NCBI RefSeq assembly: GCF_026210795.1
Contig: NC_089443.1
Location: forward strand, 434,001-498,000
DNA from: Rhizophagus irregularis
Taxonomy: Eukaryota; Glomeromycota; Glomeromycetes; Glomerales; Glomeraceae
Direction of reading: 5' to 3'
Length of the DNA stretch: 64,000 nt
Both the position numbers and the translations under genes were made by a program. Below, piece by piece: positions 23,700-35,294 of the stretch. The notes under the pieces are model-generated. The model worked only from the letters and a program-made list of their open reading frames with translations. It was not told the origin of the DNA and searched no databases. Numbering within the stretch: the first letter of the stretch is position 1; the number at the start of each line of letters is the position of its first letter.

Positions 23700-24736
23700 C
23701 GTATATAATCATTTTATCATTTTATCATTTTACCATTTTAATTTTATAATATTCTTTTATTGTTTTTATTTTGTAAAATAGATTCAACTTTGATGTGAAA
23801 ATTGTAATAATTCATATTGTAAATGCCGGCCAACTTATTGAAGCACAGATGGATATTGCCTAGAATGTTGTTATTGTAAATGTTGTAAAAAGAGGTTTAG
23901 TAATACAAAATCTGGGCTTCATATATTTTGATTATAAAAGCAGTTTAGTTAATATTAGCAAAAAATGAATACCACATTAACGTAACATGGCTGAATATTA
24001 TGATCATTCTATCATTTTATCGTAACGAATTCCAAAGTTTATTATTATAGCGATTATTCATGTATAATAGTACATAATCTAACTATAAATTTATTTAGTA
24101 CATCGTTCAAAATTTCTGTTATTATGATTTATGTAAAAAAGAATCCGTATTTTGGCGTATTTTGACATTAATAATCTTAAAAAAATTAACGTGAATCAAG
24201 AACGTGAGTCCAACCATAATAATAACGTGAAAATTTTTTGCAAAATGTATATAAATATTAAATATCATCTATACTCGCTAGTAAGTAGTAATTAAATAAA
24301 TATACTGATTGTAATTGGTGAAACTTTGTTATAGAACAAAAGGATTGTTGAAAATATTTCGATTGAAAAAAAAATTGAATAGAATAACAGATTAGATTTT
24401 ATATGAATCTTTATTATCATTATTTTTATTGAAATTATGTCTTTAAACGTTCAGATTAGCAAAGAACAGATACAATTGGAATTTACATTTAACAAAGGGA
24501 TCTTTAATTTTCATTATCACATGAAATCGATCGCGTGACAACGTGTAATCAATGCAACGCGCACAACTCATAACGTTAACGCAAAGGTTGGAATAAAGTA
24601 ATATTTCCTCATTCACCCATCTACTTTCGATATTCGAATAATTATTTTCATTTCATTAAAATTACGAAGGTAAAATTATTTCTTTTATTTATACTTGCAA
24701 TAACTAATTTCATTATAATCATAGAATTGATAAATC
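23700..24736. other. Intergenic region
   Basis: AT-rich, without open frames of note. The last 250 bases probably include the promoter of the kinase-related sequence at 24737. No clear element was found. Confidence 0.45.
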
Positions 24737-25615
24737 ATGATTGACAATGACTATGAGGATAATATTGAGGGCGATATGGACTTTGAAAGATATATTGACT
24801 GCGATTATAAATGTCATGAATGCAGTCAAGAAGATAGTATAGATTATTGTAAACCGTGCAACTCAGTACATTTCAGTGATAATTTCGCACATTGGATCAG
24901 TGGTGACTCGAATTTTGATGAGCTTATTCAAAATTCACAACTCAACGCAGATAATTCGTACAAATTTATTGAATGGATTGAATACTCAAATCGAAATATA
25001 GAATTTATTGCTCATGGTAGGTGTCTATAAAGCAATTTTGAAAGATGGTCCAATCATAAATTATAAACCTTGGAACTTTAACAAGTCTGAATAAAAAGGA
25101 AGCGGCAATAAAGAAATTTCGAAATGCGACACAGAGTTTTTGCGTGAAGTGAATAACATCAATTTTTTTTTTATATATTGCTTTTAGAAAAAAAAAAAGT
25201 TCACACAATGTAATCTAAATATATTATAGGTTGAAATTCTTTCAAAGTGGACACACTAATTACCGCTAGGATTTATGGAGTAACTCGTTCTCCACAAAGT
25301 TGAGAATACGCCATTGTGACTGAATTAAAAAATGGTGGAAATCTGAGCCGAATTAATGAGACATTGTTGGGATCCTGTTCCTAACAATCGTCCAACGGCT
25401 GTTGAATTGTGAGATTATTTTTATGAATTCTGGGAGGTTTTGAATAACAAATATTCAATAATCAAAATTAGTGAGAATCATAAAGAAAAATTTACTCGAG
25501 AACAAAAAAACAAGTGGAAAGCAATTTTGGTAGAATTGGCTACGAATCCTTCGAAAAAATCACAGAATATGCTTACTAGTAAAAGACTTCTTTCGTTGAA
25601 GATTGGAACATAACT
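24737..25615 (+). pseudogene. Zinc-ribbon TKL kinase pseudogene with deleted kinase core
   Basis: The first 98 codons are intact: acidic N-terminus, zinc ribbon CHECSQED..DYCKPC, HFSDNFAHW.SGDSNFDELIQ and IEWIEYSN. The frame is lost in the Gly loop ('gctcatggtaggtgtctataaagc', 25009-25032), where bases are missing. Traces of KAILKDGPI and an ARIYGVTRSPQ-like segment follow at 25025-25340. A deletion then removes the whole catalytic loop, DFG and APE. The sequence resumes at RHCWDPVPNNRPTA (25358-25400) and the C-terminal tail, ending near 25615. It is collinear with the gene at 26706. Confidence 0.8.
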
Positions 25616-25619
25616 GAAA

Positions 25620-26705
25620 TTTATGTTTAATAATAGAAATTTGAAGTGTTATAATAATTCTAACGCATTTAACATTTTGAGAGTTAATTTTTTAATGAAA
25701 ACTTTGGTTTATAACAGTAAGGATATTTTTTAAGAAAAATCATGTATAAATTAACTGAATTGAAAAAATTCTATTAACATGATTGGACTGAAATAATCGA
25801 AATATGGTATTTCATATATTTAGTTTTTCAAAAATAAATTAATGTTATAGGTATTATGAACGTTCATTTCATTTCACTCATTAACATTGATGCGTCCGTT
25901 ATCTAGGATGAAGCTTGATAATACTGGATTCTTTAAAAAATTTATTCTGAGACTAAGATATTTTAGATTATGTAAAAAACTATTTTCAATTAATAAATAG
26001 CTTTTTTTATGGATGATTTATCTGTCTATTATCATGGGTACATCACATAAATTTCTTATGAGAATATTAATGTTTGATAACCGGAAGAATTTCATAGTTT
26101 TGTTTAATAGATGTCGTTGAATAATTAAAGTCTTAAATTATTACGTTAATATCATTAAAAATATTTTTATTTGAAAAAAATAAATTTTTAATAGAAACAA
26201 ATAAATTTCAATAAAGAATAAAAATGTATTCTTCGTTTAAGATTCTATGCTTTTAGGTTTAATTTTAATCTAATTCTTAAATTCTTCTGCGATTAATAGG
26301 AAGTTGAAGATAATAACAATTCCGAATCTGCAATACGTACATGAATTGAACCAAAAAAAAATATTGGCAAAAAATTATTACGGAACTTGATTTCCGAATG
26401 TACTAGGTCCTGATTGGTTAGAACATTCGAGATAAAAACCTATTATAATCATTTTTTGAAAGTTTGAATAGGGTTTTTGTGAATCCGTTTGATAACTTTC
26501 TATATTAGTACAGTTTGAATGAGTTTATTGACAAAATTCCGGAGTGCGTAACCATATTCATTACCTACAGTATTGTATATCCTTTTATTTTGTATAAAAT
26601 GCATCAAAGAAATGTAAAAATTTTCCTGTAATATAGATACTTAACTTCTAAAAGATTTCTAGCGGGCATAATATTATAATTTAATTCGGTTTCAAAAGCG
26701 TAAGG
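25620..26705. other. Intergenic region with a dispersed repeat
   Basis: Positions about 25990-26230 resemble 20860-21130 (shared 'gatgattt.tctgtctatta.atg' and 'aaatttttaatagaaa.aaataaattt'). No gene is supported; the minus-strand frame at 26604-26834 is the shadow of the kinase's acidic N-terminus. Confidence 0.5.
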
Positions 26706-28189
26706 ATGAATGATATTAACAATAACTATGAGGACGATATTGACTATGATATGGACTATGAGGAGAATACTGAGGATGATATGAACTATGAAAATGATAT
26801 TAGCCATGGCTATAAATGTCAAGAATGAGGTCAAGAATATAATGGAGAATATTGTCGACCGTGCAATTCAGTACATTTTCGTGATAATTTTGCACATTGG
26901 ACCAGTGGTGACTCGAAACTTGACGAATTAATTCAAAATTTCCAACTCAATGCGCCATTTTCTAGCCAATTAATTGAATGGATTGAATACTCAAATCTCG
27001 AAAATATTGAACTTATCGCTAATGGTGGGTTTGGAAGTGTATATAAAGCAATTTGGAAAGATGGTCCAATCATAGATTGGGATCCTTGGGACATGAATAA
27101 ACACAAATGGCAACGGATAGGTGAAACGATAGTAGCAGTAAAAAAATTTCGAAATGCGACTCAAATCAACTCAGAGTTCCTAAATGAGGTGAATAACATT
27201 AATTTTTTTTATGCAAATATATTTATGTTAAAAAAAAATGTTCTCACAATATAATTAATATATTATAGATTAATATTACCTTAAAAATGAATAACTCAAT
27301 TAACGATGTTTCTACAATTAAAATTTATGGAGTAGCTCGTGATCTACAAAATGGAGAGTATGCTATTGTTACTGATTTCAAAGATGGTGGTAATATGAGG
27401 GAATTTATTAAGAAAAACCACAGTGAACTAACTTGGAAAAAATTCATTAGGCTACTCATTCATTCCATTTGGACACTGTGGCAAATTCATGATAAAAATT
27501 ATTACCACAGGGATCTCCACAGTGGCAACATTTTGAACTCAATTAACAAATACGATATTTCCCCAGCAATTTCAGATTTTGGTCTGGGTCGTCCTATGGA
27601 TCAAAGTTCCACAGATAAAACTTCATATGGTGTCTTACCATTCGTCGCACCAGAGGTTTTACGTGGTGATGAATTTACTGAAGCAGCAGATATTTATGGA
27701 TTTGGGATGATAATGTCAGAATTGATTAGCGGAGAACCACCTTTTGTTGATAGAGAATATGATATGAACTTGGCCTTGGCTATTTGCAATGGTCAACGTC
27801 CACAAATTCCAGAATATACACCTGAACCATATGCTAAATTAATGAAACGTTGTTGGGATCCTGTTCCTACCAATCGTCCAACGGCCAAGGCATTATCTAA
27901 CAAGTTTAAGTGTTTATTAATTATTTTGTGTCCTGTTAAAGATGAATCAAATGAATCAATCGAACTTAGCGAAGACGATCTTAGCGAGGATTTTATCCTA
28001 GAAGTTGAAGAAGCATTTAGTCAGGAAAGGGAAGACAAGTGGAAATTACGACTAGCAGAGTTGGCTACAAATCCAATACCCTTAAAAAAATCACAAAATT
28101 TGCTAACCAGTAAACGACTTAATTTTTCAGAGTCCCTTTCTCTAAAACTTAGCGTTGAAGATTGGAATAAACTAAGATTAACCGATTAA
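26706..28189 (+). CDS. Zinc-ribbon TKL protein kinase with a premature TGA in the zinc ribbon
   Basis: Exon 1 is 26706-27188 and exon 2 27269-28189, joined in phase 0 after FLNE. The product would be an acidic leader, a zinc ribbon, an N-lobe (IANGGFGSVYKAIW, VAVKKF), a catalytic loop HRDLHSGNIL, DFG, APE and a C-terminal tail ending LSVEDWNKLRLTD. All catalytic residues are present. However, codon 41 (26826-26828) is TGA where paralogues have the second Cys of CQEC, so the full-length protein cannot be made unless it is read through or started elsewhere. No other ATG restores the zinc ribbon. A kinase domain starting at the Met at 27287 would lack the Gly loop. It is probably a very young pseudogene. 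Confidence 0.75.
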
Positions 28190-28491
28190 CTTGATAGAAT
28201 TCATGTTTAAAAAAGGAAGAATTTCGATAAATAAGTTAAACATACGGATAAATTTTTCAATGATGATGTGTTATAACTTAATTTGTTTGAATTTAATATT
28301 TGATTATTTGAGTAGTATTGTAATTTTTGCATTTCATGATGAGTATATTAATTAAAAATAAAAATTTTTAGTTTATTGTTTCGTTGAAAGTTAAATAAAA
28401 TTGCTTTTTACGATAAATAAAATGAATGTTTGGTGTCCGATATACACCAAATTTAAAAACATATTGAATAAAAGTTACTTAATATTTACGA

Positions 28492-28597
28492 CCCTATAAA
28501 AAAAGAAAATTCGGAATTTGTCCTGAAAAGTATGGAAAATTTCCGGACATTTTCCATACTTTTCAGGACAAATTCCGAATTTTCTTTTTTTATAGGG
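28492..28597. repeat. Perfect 49 bp inverted repeat with 8 bp spacer
   Basis: The left arm 28492-28540 and right arm 28549-28597 are exact reverse complements (ccctataaaaaaagaaaatt at the outer end), separated by ttccggac. It lies 300 bp downstream of the kinase stop. It could form a long hairpin in RNA or DNA and is probably a foldback or MITE-type element. No target duplication is obvious. Confidence 0.9.
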
Positions 28598-28755
28598 CGA
28601 AACATTTAAATACTTTAAAAGACATGAAATAATCGATATACATACAAATATTTATGAAAAAAAATACAATATTTCAACGCTTTAAATTTTATTTTTTTAA
28701 TAATTTTGATGTATTCTTTGTATTTACAATACTAAAGCCTTTTTTCAAATATTGT

Positions 28756-28821
28756 ACGGTAGTAGTATTTATATTAGTTAACGTCACGAAATGACGTTAA
28801 ACAATATAAATACAACACCGT
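28756..28821. repeat. 66 bp hairpin (imperfect inverted repeat)
   Basis: The arms acggtagtagtatttatatt... and the reverse complement of ...aatataaatacaacaccgt pair over about 30 bases with a few mismatches, closing on taacgtca/tgacgtta around a 5-base loop. It is likely another small foldback element, unrelated in sequence to the one at 28492. Confidence 0.75.
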
Positions 28822-29572
28822 CAGTTTTTATAAAATTAAAATCAAAATAATATATTAAATACAGTATTAATTTATTATACTAACGTTAAACGTTAGCTCA
28901 ATTTTATATAAATTCATTCCATTCGTTAAAACGTCGTCTCGGACTAATCGGACTAATAATTCCAATACGATGATCAAAATAAGAAATTCATGTGTGTTTT
29001 ACATTTTGCCATAACGCATGATGCATAATGATGATCTCATTCTCATAACTAGTTTTATGACTTGATTTTACGTACCATACATGTACTTATTCACACAAGT
29101 GTAACAACATGCATATCTAATTCTTTTAAGAAATGTATATTTTATTCTATTTGGAAAAATAGGAATAATAGAATTTTTAGAATATTCCAAAGATCTTTTA
29201 GTATTTTTCCTTTTTTAGATAATAAAAAAGATCATCACTTCTAGAATCCATTGTTTAAAAAATAAAATTTTCTAAAAGGAATATTCATAAAGAAAAAATT
29301 TTCATAATGTAAAACGGAAACTACACAAAGAATAATGTTACATTCTGAGAAAGAAAGAAGGAAAAAGTAAATATTTTTTTTTTCATTATAAATAAACCTT
29401 TTTAACGAAAATAATGGAACGTACTTTTTTTTTAAAAAAAAAGGAAAATTTATTAAAGCGAAAAAAAAATTATTTAATTATTTAAAATAATAATAAATTA
29501 AAATCGTTATTATTTCAATCGTTAATATTTCAAAATCAAATTAAACATATTTTCTAGTTAAACAAATTAATT
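28822..29572. other. Region upstream of the MLKL-like gene
   Basis: AT-rich, no supported gene. Long A/T tracts at 29370-29470 precede the start codon at 29573. Confidence 0.45.
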
Positions 29573-32223
29573 ATGTCACATAAATCAAGGAAAATAACAT
29601 TTTTTTATAATAAAAGTAAGAAACGTCAAACAAATGATGATGATGAACAAATTTCGGAAAGAGGATCCAAAAATCCTCGTATTGAAACTAATGATGATTC
29701 AAGAATGATAATAGATGATGATAAAAATATACTTAAAACTTCTCCTCTATCAGTTTGTAATGATTCAATTGATAATCAATTAAATTCAACATCAAAAGGT
29801 TACGTTCAAGAAGATAATGAAGTTTCAAGTGAATTAAAAAGAATGAGTTTAAATAATATTAACCAATCAAAATGTGATGACAAATCAAAAACAGAATTAT
29901 ATAATAATAAATTAATTACTTTAACAAAAGGATTTTGTTGTATTGCTCAAAATATTGAAGAATTTACTCCTTTAATTAAATCTTTCCTTGCTTTAGGAAA
30001 AGAAATTATATCATTATATGAAAAAGCCGAACATCATAAAGAATTATGTAGTTTTCTTTTACAAAGATGCAATTGTGCTACGGCAACCGTAGAAGATTTA
30101 TATATTAGAAAAACTGAGAATGAAAAATTTTTTTTTAAACAAGGAAATTTAAATTTATTTAAAGATTTTATAAAATGTATAAAAAGGATAAAAAATTTTA
30201 TAGAAGAAATAAGTCAATTGGGTAAATATCGGAAATTTTTATTAGCCAATAATATTGAAGAAACTTTTTCTAAACTTATAACTGAATTTGATGGTTATAT
30301 GAATAGTTTAAATTTTTCTTTTACTATCCAAGCTATTGATGAATTTAAAGTAATTAAAAATGAGACAAGGGAGATAAAAGAATTATTATTAAACGTTTAT
30401 GGAGTTTCTGATGATAAACAATCTCAACAAAATTTTTTAAAAGATATGGATTCTTTGGCTGAAAGAAATAAGGAATTTCAAAAACAGAGTAAACAGAATA
30501 AAGTTTTGGATTCTTCAGATTTTAAATTATTAGAAGCGAATGAACCTTTACTGGACGGTAATGATTATCAAAGGACTAAAATTTGTCCTTCAAAAAGGAT
30601 TGAAAAACGTACTTTATCTTCTGATGATAATATTATTCAAGAATTTTGTTTTAAAGAATTTTCAAATAATACTACAAATTCTCCTTCTGATGAATCTCAA
30701 ATTGAAATTAGAAGACAAGTTAATATTCTTAAAGAATTAAAAAATACGAATAATATAATAAGATTTTTTGGTGTTGCTCAAGAAAATTCGAAATTTTATT
30801 TGGTTACTGAATGGATGGAACTTGGTAATTTACATGAATATTATACTAATTATAAAGATAAGATGAATTGGGAAACAAAAATTAGATTTGCTTTGGATAT
30901 TTGTTGTGGTATTTCTTATCTTAACGATTGTCAGGTAAAAATAAATTAAAAGATTATTGAATGATCAAAATAAAAAATCGTAATTCTCATAATTCTTTAT
31001 TAATCCATTTTAGATCCTTCATCATGACATTCAATCAGCAAACATTTTAGTAGATAAAAATGAGAAAATAAAGATAACAAATTTCGGTTTAAGTAAAAAA
31101 TTCCATGATCTTACTAGAAATATATCTCCTAATATTGAAAATGTAAGATACATGGCTCCTGAAAAATTATTATCAGTAGATAACGACACAAAAAAGGAAA
31201 AAGTTCCCTATGATTCAAAGTGCGAAATATACAGGTATGAATCATATATTATCATATAACTATTAATTATTTATTTAACCTATTTTTTTGATATTATGTA
31301 GTGTTGGAGCATTATTATGGGAAATCGCTGAATTGAAAAAACCTCATTCTGATCTTAATAAATCTGAAATCCTTGTCGGTATTAGAAATCGTGTTACTGA
31401 AAGATATAATTTACCATTTTCAGATGGTATACCAGATGATTGGAAAAATTTAGTTATAACCGGTAAGTTTAAAATAATAATAATAATTATTATTTTTTTT
31501 TAAAAAAAAACGAAATATAATGATTTATTAATATATTTAAAATGTTATTTATTAGCTATGTTACATGAACCAGCATGTCGTCCTAAAATATCAAAAATTT
31601 GTCATAAACTTCATAAATTGAGTAAAAATTATTCTAAATTCTCTACATTAGATGATTGTACTGAAGATTATGATGAAAATTTATCATCAATTGATGATAA
31701 TCAAAGTACGATGACTTCATTTTTCACAATTACAATTCTTACTGTTGAAGATGCTATTCGTGCTCATAAATCAAAAAATGGAAATAAACAATTAGCTTGG
31801 CAAAGTTTTAAATATCATTCTGTAATCGATATTTACGCAAAATATATGGTTGGTTATTATTATTATCATGAAGAAGTTCCTGAATTACAAAAAATTAGTA
31901 AAGATGAAAGGGTTAGAATTGCTGTAGAAATATTTAAAGAAACTGCTGATAAAGGAAATCCTTCTGCTCAATTAAGATATGGAATATGTTTATGGCAAGG
32001 TGAAGGTATAAGTGCTAATTCTTTTGAAGCTCTTAAATATTTAAAATTGTCTGCTAATCAAGGAAATTCTGCTGCTATGTATGTTATTGGGAAAGCTTAT
32101 TTAAATGGTGGTAATGGTATTGAACAAGATAGGGAGAGGGGTGCTAAATATTTAAAAGAAGCTGCTTTAAAAAATCATCTAAAAGCTAAAGAAATGTGTA
32201 CTAAAAATAATATCGTTTTTTAA
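29573..32223 (+). CDS. MLKL-like protein: helical bundle + pseudokinase + Sel1 repeats
   Basis: Exons 29573-30934, 31014-31234, 31302-31462 and 31556-32223 give about 803 residues. Residues about 1-110 are low complexity. About 120-290 is an all-helical domain (LTKGFCCIAQNIEEF..., ELCSFLLQRC) like the four-helix bundle of MLKL and HeLo-type domains. A TKL-type kinase domain follows: IIRFFGVAQENSKFYLVTEW, then HHDIQSANIL for the catalytic loop, TNFG instead of DFG and YMAPEKL. Loss of the DFG Asp and of a clear Gly loop predicts a pseudokinase. The C-terminus has Sel1/TPR-like repeats (AEIFKETADKGNPSAQLRYG-type, then two more). Animal MLKL kills cells by membrane permeabilisation when its kinase-like part switches the bundle; the same role here is only inferred. 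It has a close paralogue at 56346. Confidence 0.85.
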
Positions 32224-32468
32224 ATATTTTTATGTTATTCAATACATTTAGAACATTTATAAGTAATATTCAAATATTTGTTTTATTTCAAATAAAATGT
32301 ACAAAATTATATTATTATTTGCTATTGATTATACATAATTTATGTATTACGTAAAATTTGTACATCCAAAAATAAAATTTTCTACTACAAATATAATTTG
32401 AACTCTATTTAATTGAGGAATTATGAAATTTTTCTTCGTTTAAATATAAGTTTCAGCTACAAGTCTTA

Positions 32469-33824
32469 TTAATCGGTTAATTTTAGTTTATTCCAATCAT
32501 CAACGGTAAGTTTTTGAGAAAGATACTGTGAATAATCAAGTCGTTTACTGGTAAGCATATTTTGCGATCTTTTCATGGGTATTGGATTAGTAGCCAACTC
32601 TGCTAATCGTGCTTTCCACTTGTCTTCCCGTTCTTGACTAAATGCTTGTTAATTTCTAGCCTTCGATCCTCACTAAGTTCGATTGAATTGTTATTATTCA
32701 AAACATTAAATAGATTCCAAAACTGGTTCTCCAATTCCTTAGCTGTTGGACGATTGGTAGCAATAGGATCCCAACAACGTTTCATTAATTCAGCATATGG
32801 TTCAGGTGTATATTCTGGAATTTGTGGACGTTGGCCATAGCAAATAGACAAAGCCAAATGTTCATCATAATCCCTATCAATAAAAGGCGGTTCTCCACTG
32901 ATCACTTCCGACATTACCATACCAATCCCATAAATATCTGCTGCTTCAGTGAATTCTCTACCGAGCAATACCTACCTCAGGTGCGACAAACGATAAGACA
33001 CCACATAGTGTTTTATCCGCGGAACTCTGTTCCATAGGACGACACAGACCGAAATCTGAAATTTCTGGGGAAATACCGTATTTGTCAATTGAGTTCAAGA
33101 TGTTACCGCTGTGGAAATCCTTAAGGTAATAATTTTTCTTGTGGACAAAAAATAGTCCATTGCTGATATTTAAGAACATGCACAGAATCTCGTACCACGT
33201 TAGTTCACTGTGTCTTTTTTTTATCACTTCCCTCAAATTGCCATCACTTTTGAATTCAGTAACAATGGCGTATTCTCCATTTTGTAGATCACGGGTCACT
33301 CCATAAATCCGGACGACATTGCTAGATATGGTGTTCATTTTCATGTTAATATTAATCTGTAATATTAAAAAATTATATTGCGTGAATATTATTTTATTTT
33401 CTCTAAAGAATTTCAATATTTAAAAAATTACCTCATCCAAAAACTCTGAGCTGGCATGGGTTGTATTCCGGAATTTCTTTATCGCTACTATATAATTACT
33501 CTTTCTTCGCCATTTAGATTTATTGAAGTTCCAAGGTTGTTTATAATTTATAAGTGGACCATCTTTCCAAATTGCTTTATAAACATTCCCAAACCCACCA
33601 TGAGCAATAAGTTCAATATTTTCGAAATTTGAGTATTCAATCCATTCAATTAATTTGTACGAACGATCTGCGTTTTGTTGCGAATTTTGAATCATTTCGT
33701 CAAGATTTGAATCACCGCTGGTCCAATGTGCAAAGTTATCACGGAAACGTACCGAGTTGCACGACTTACAGTAATCTTTACCATATATTTGACCACATTT
33801 TTGACATCTGTAGTATTCATCCAT
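32469..33824 (-). pseudogene. Zinc-ribbon TKL kinase pseudogene (two frameshifts)
   Basis: Exon 1 (33824-33432) is intact: CQKCGQ...YCKSC ribbon, GGFGNVYKAIW and VAIKKF. The intron 33431-33357 follows FLDE. Exon 2 runs to SFVAPEV, where a tandem GGTA duplication (tacctacc, 32969-32976 on the plus strand) shifts the frame. The C-lobe then continues in another frame to RLEIN, where a one-base loss near 32650 shifts it again. The remaining tail (EDKWKARLAELATNP..., DWNKLKLTD) extends to 32469. The catalytic loop reads LKDFHSGN, so the HRD Arg is also lost. These are recent, small lesions. Confidence 0.82.
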
Positions 33825-33889
33825 TCTTGTTCGTTCCCAAAGGCGCCTTTAAGCCAGAAAGTTCAATTTCAATATTCCTATAACAAAAT

Positions 33890-35294
33890 ACAGCATAAAT
33901 ATTTAAAGTCAGGGATGAGTTTAATAAAAATTTATTCTTTAATTATTAAAAAAAGCTACACAATGCATTAGCCAATAATTCAATAATATCATGCATGTTC
34001 GTCTTACCTAAAAGCCATATCTTAGGTAGAAATCTTAACGTTCGTGCTTTCGTAGTACTAATTACTATAATTCCACTAAAATTCTTAATTTAAATATTTA
34101 TAAAAATAATACAATTGTTACGTCTATTACATGACTTTTTAGTTTTTATTTTATTATTCGTAATTACTTCATGATTGTACAGTACTATACCATATATAGA
34201 TACTTAATTTTTTTAATTGACTCAAATTTTCACTAATGATAATTTTTAAATAAATCCTAATAAATTACCTTAATAACCCGCTTTTTAAATTCATTTTATT
34301 GATTTTTGTTGAATTTTTTTTTATTTTTTGCTAGTTGAAAATTACGTTACTCATTATAATTTTATAGTCTATCTTCAAATAAAAAAAACGAGAGCTTTTT
34401 TCTTACAACACAAATATTTGTGTTAGCCCCTATATTTTGTTATTTTGTTTATCTGTCCACTTGCCGCAACAGAATAAATACTTATTTGTGCCACTACTTT
34501 TTTTGTACTTGTACAACGAATGATTTTTGTATAACGATAATGAATTGATTTATCATCTAACGCAAAAATTTTATCCTTCAACTACTTATAGATCATATAC
34601 TCGTCAAAGATTAGAATTAGAATTATTTTTTATTGATCATATTTTATAGAGAAAATTAGAAAATAACAAGTCTAAAAAAAAAATTGATTTAAATAATATT
34701 AAATATTACTTCATATTATATTAATTGAAGCGAAATTTTTTTATTATCTTGTATAGTATCTAATATAAACATTAATTTCTTAAATTCTTATTAAGTTTTA
34801 AACACGGAATTCTTTAACTAAATCTATTATTATATAACAGTCATAACGATATGTCGGGACGTATATGAAATTTTTAGAAAATATCGTTATATCAAAATTA
34901 TACAATAATTATATGTTCTCACAAATAGTAGGAAAATAAAATTTTATTGGTATATCAAATTTTTAATAATAGTATATCAGTATATCGAATATCGGTATAT
35001 CGAGGTTAGACTTGTACTACGATAGAACCTTTAAAAAAACACTTCCGGACTTATCCGTTTCCTAATCTATTTATATGTTTTAACGCCGATCGGTATATCG
35101 GAAAAAATACGGTCCGAAACTTAAACTAATTATTTATTCTTTTTTGTTTTTTTTGTTGTAATATCTAGTTTTGGTTAAAGTGTTTTCCTTTTTAGTAATC
35201 CATTAATGTAATATTAAAAAATTCGAAAATTCGTCTAAAAAGAATTCGTTCTAATAAAAAAAAAAAAAATTCAGTAAAATATATCTTTAATCAA
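33890..35294. other. Intergenic region with 'tatatcg' repeat-like tracts
   Basis: No gene is supported. Between 34840 and 35110 several 'tatcg.tatatcga' words and a 'gaggttagacttgta' block look like the end of an inverted-repeat transposon. A related 'gttatatcgagg' motif is found near 55030. Ends are not defined. Confidence 0.4.

Noticed and set aside
34840-35110. Defined transposon with 'tatatcg' repeats
   Set aside because: Repeated words are present but I could not find matching ends or a target duplication.
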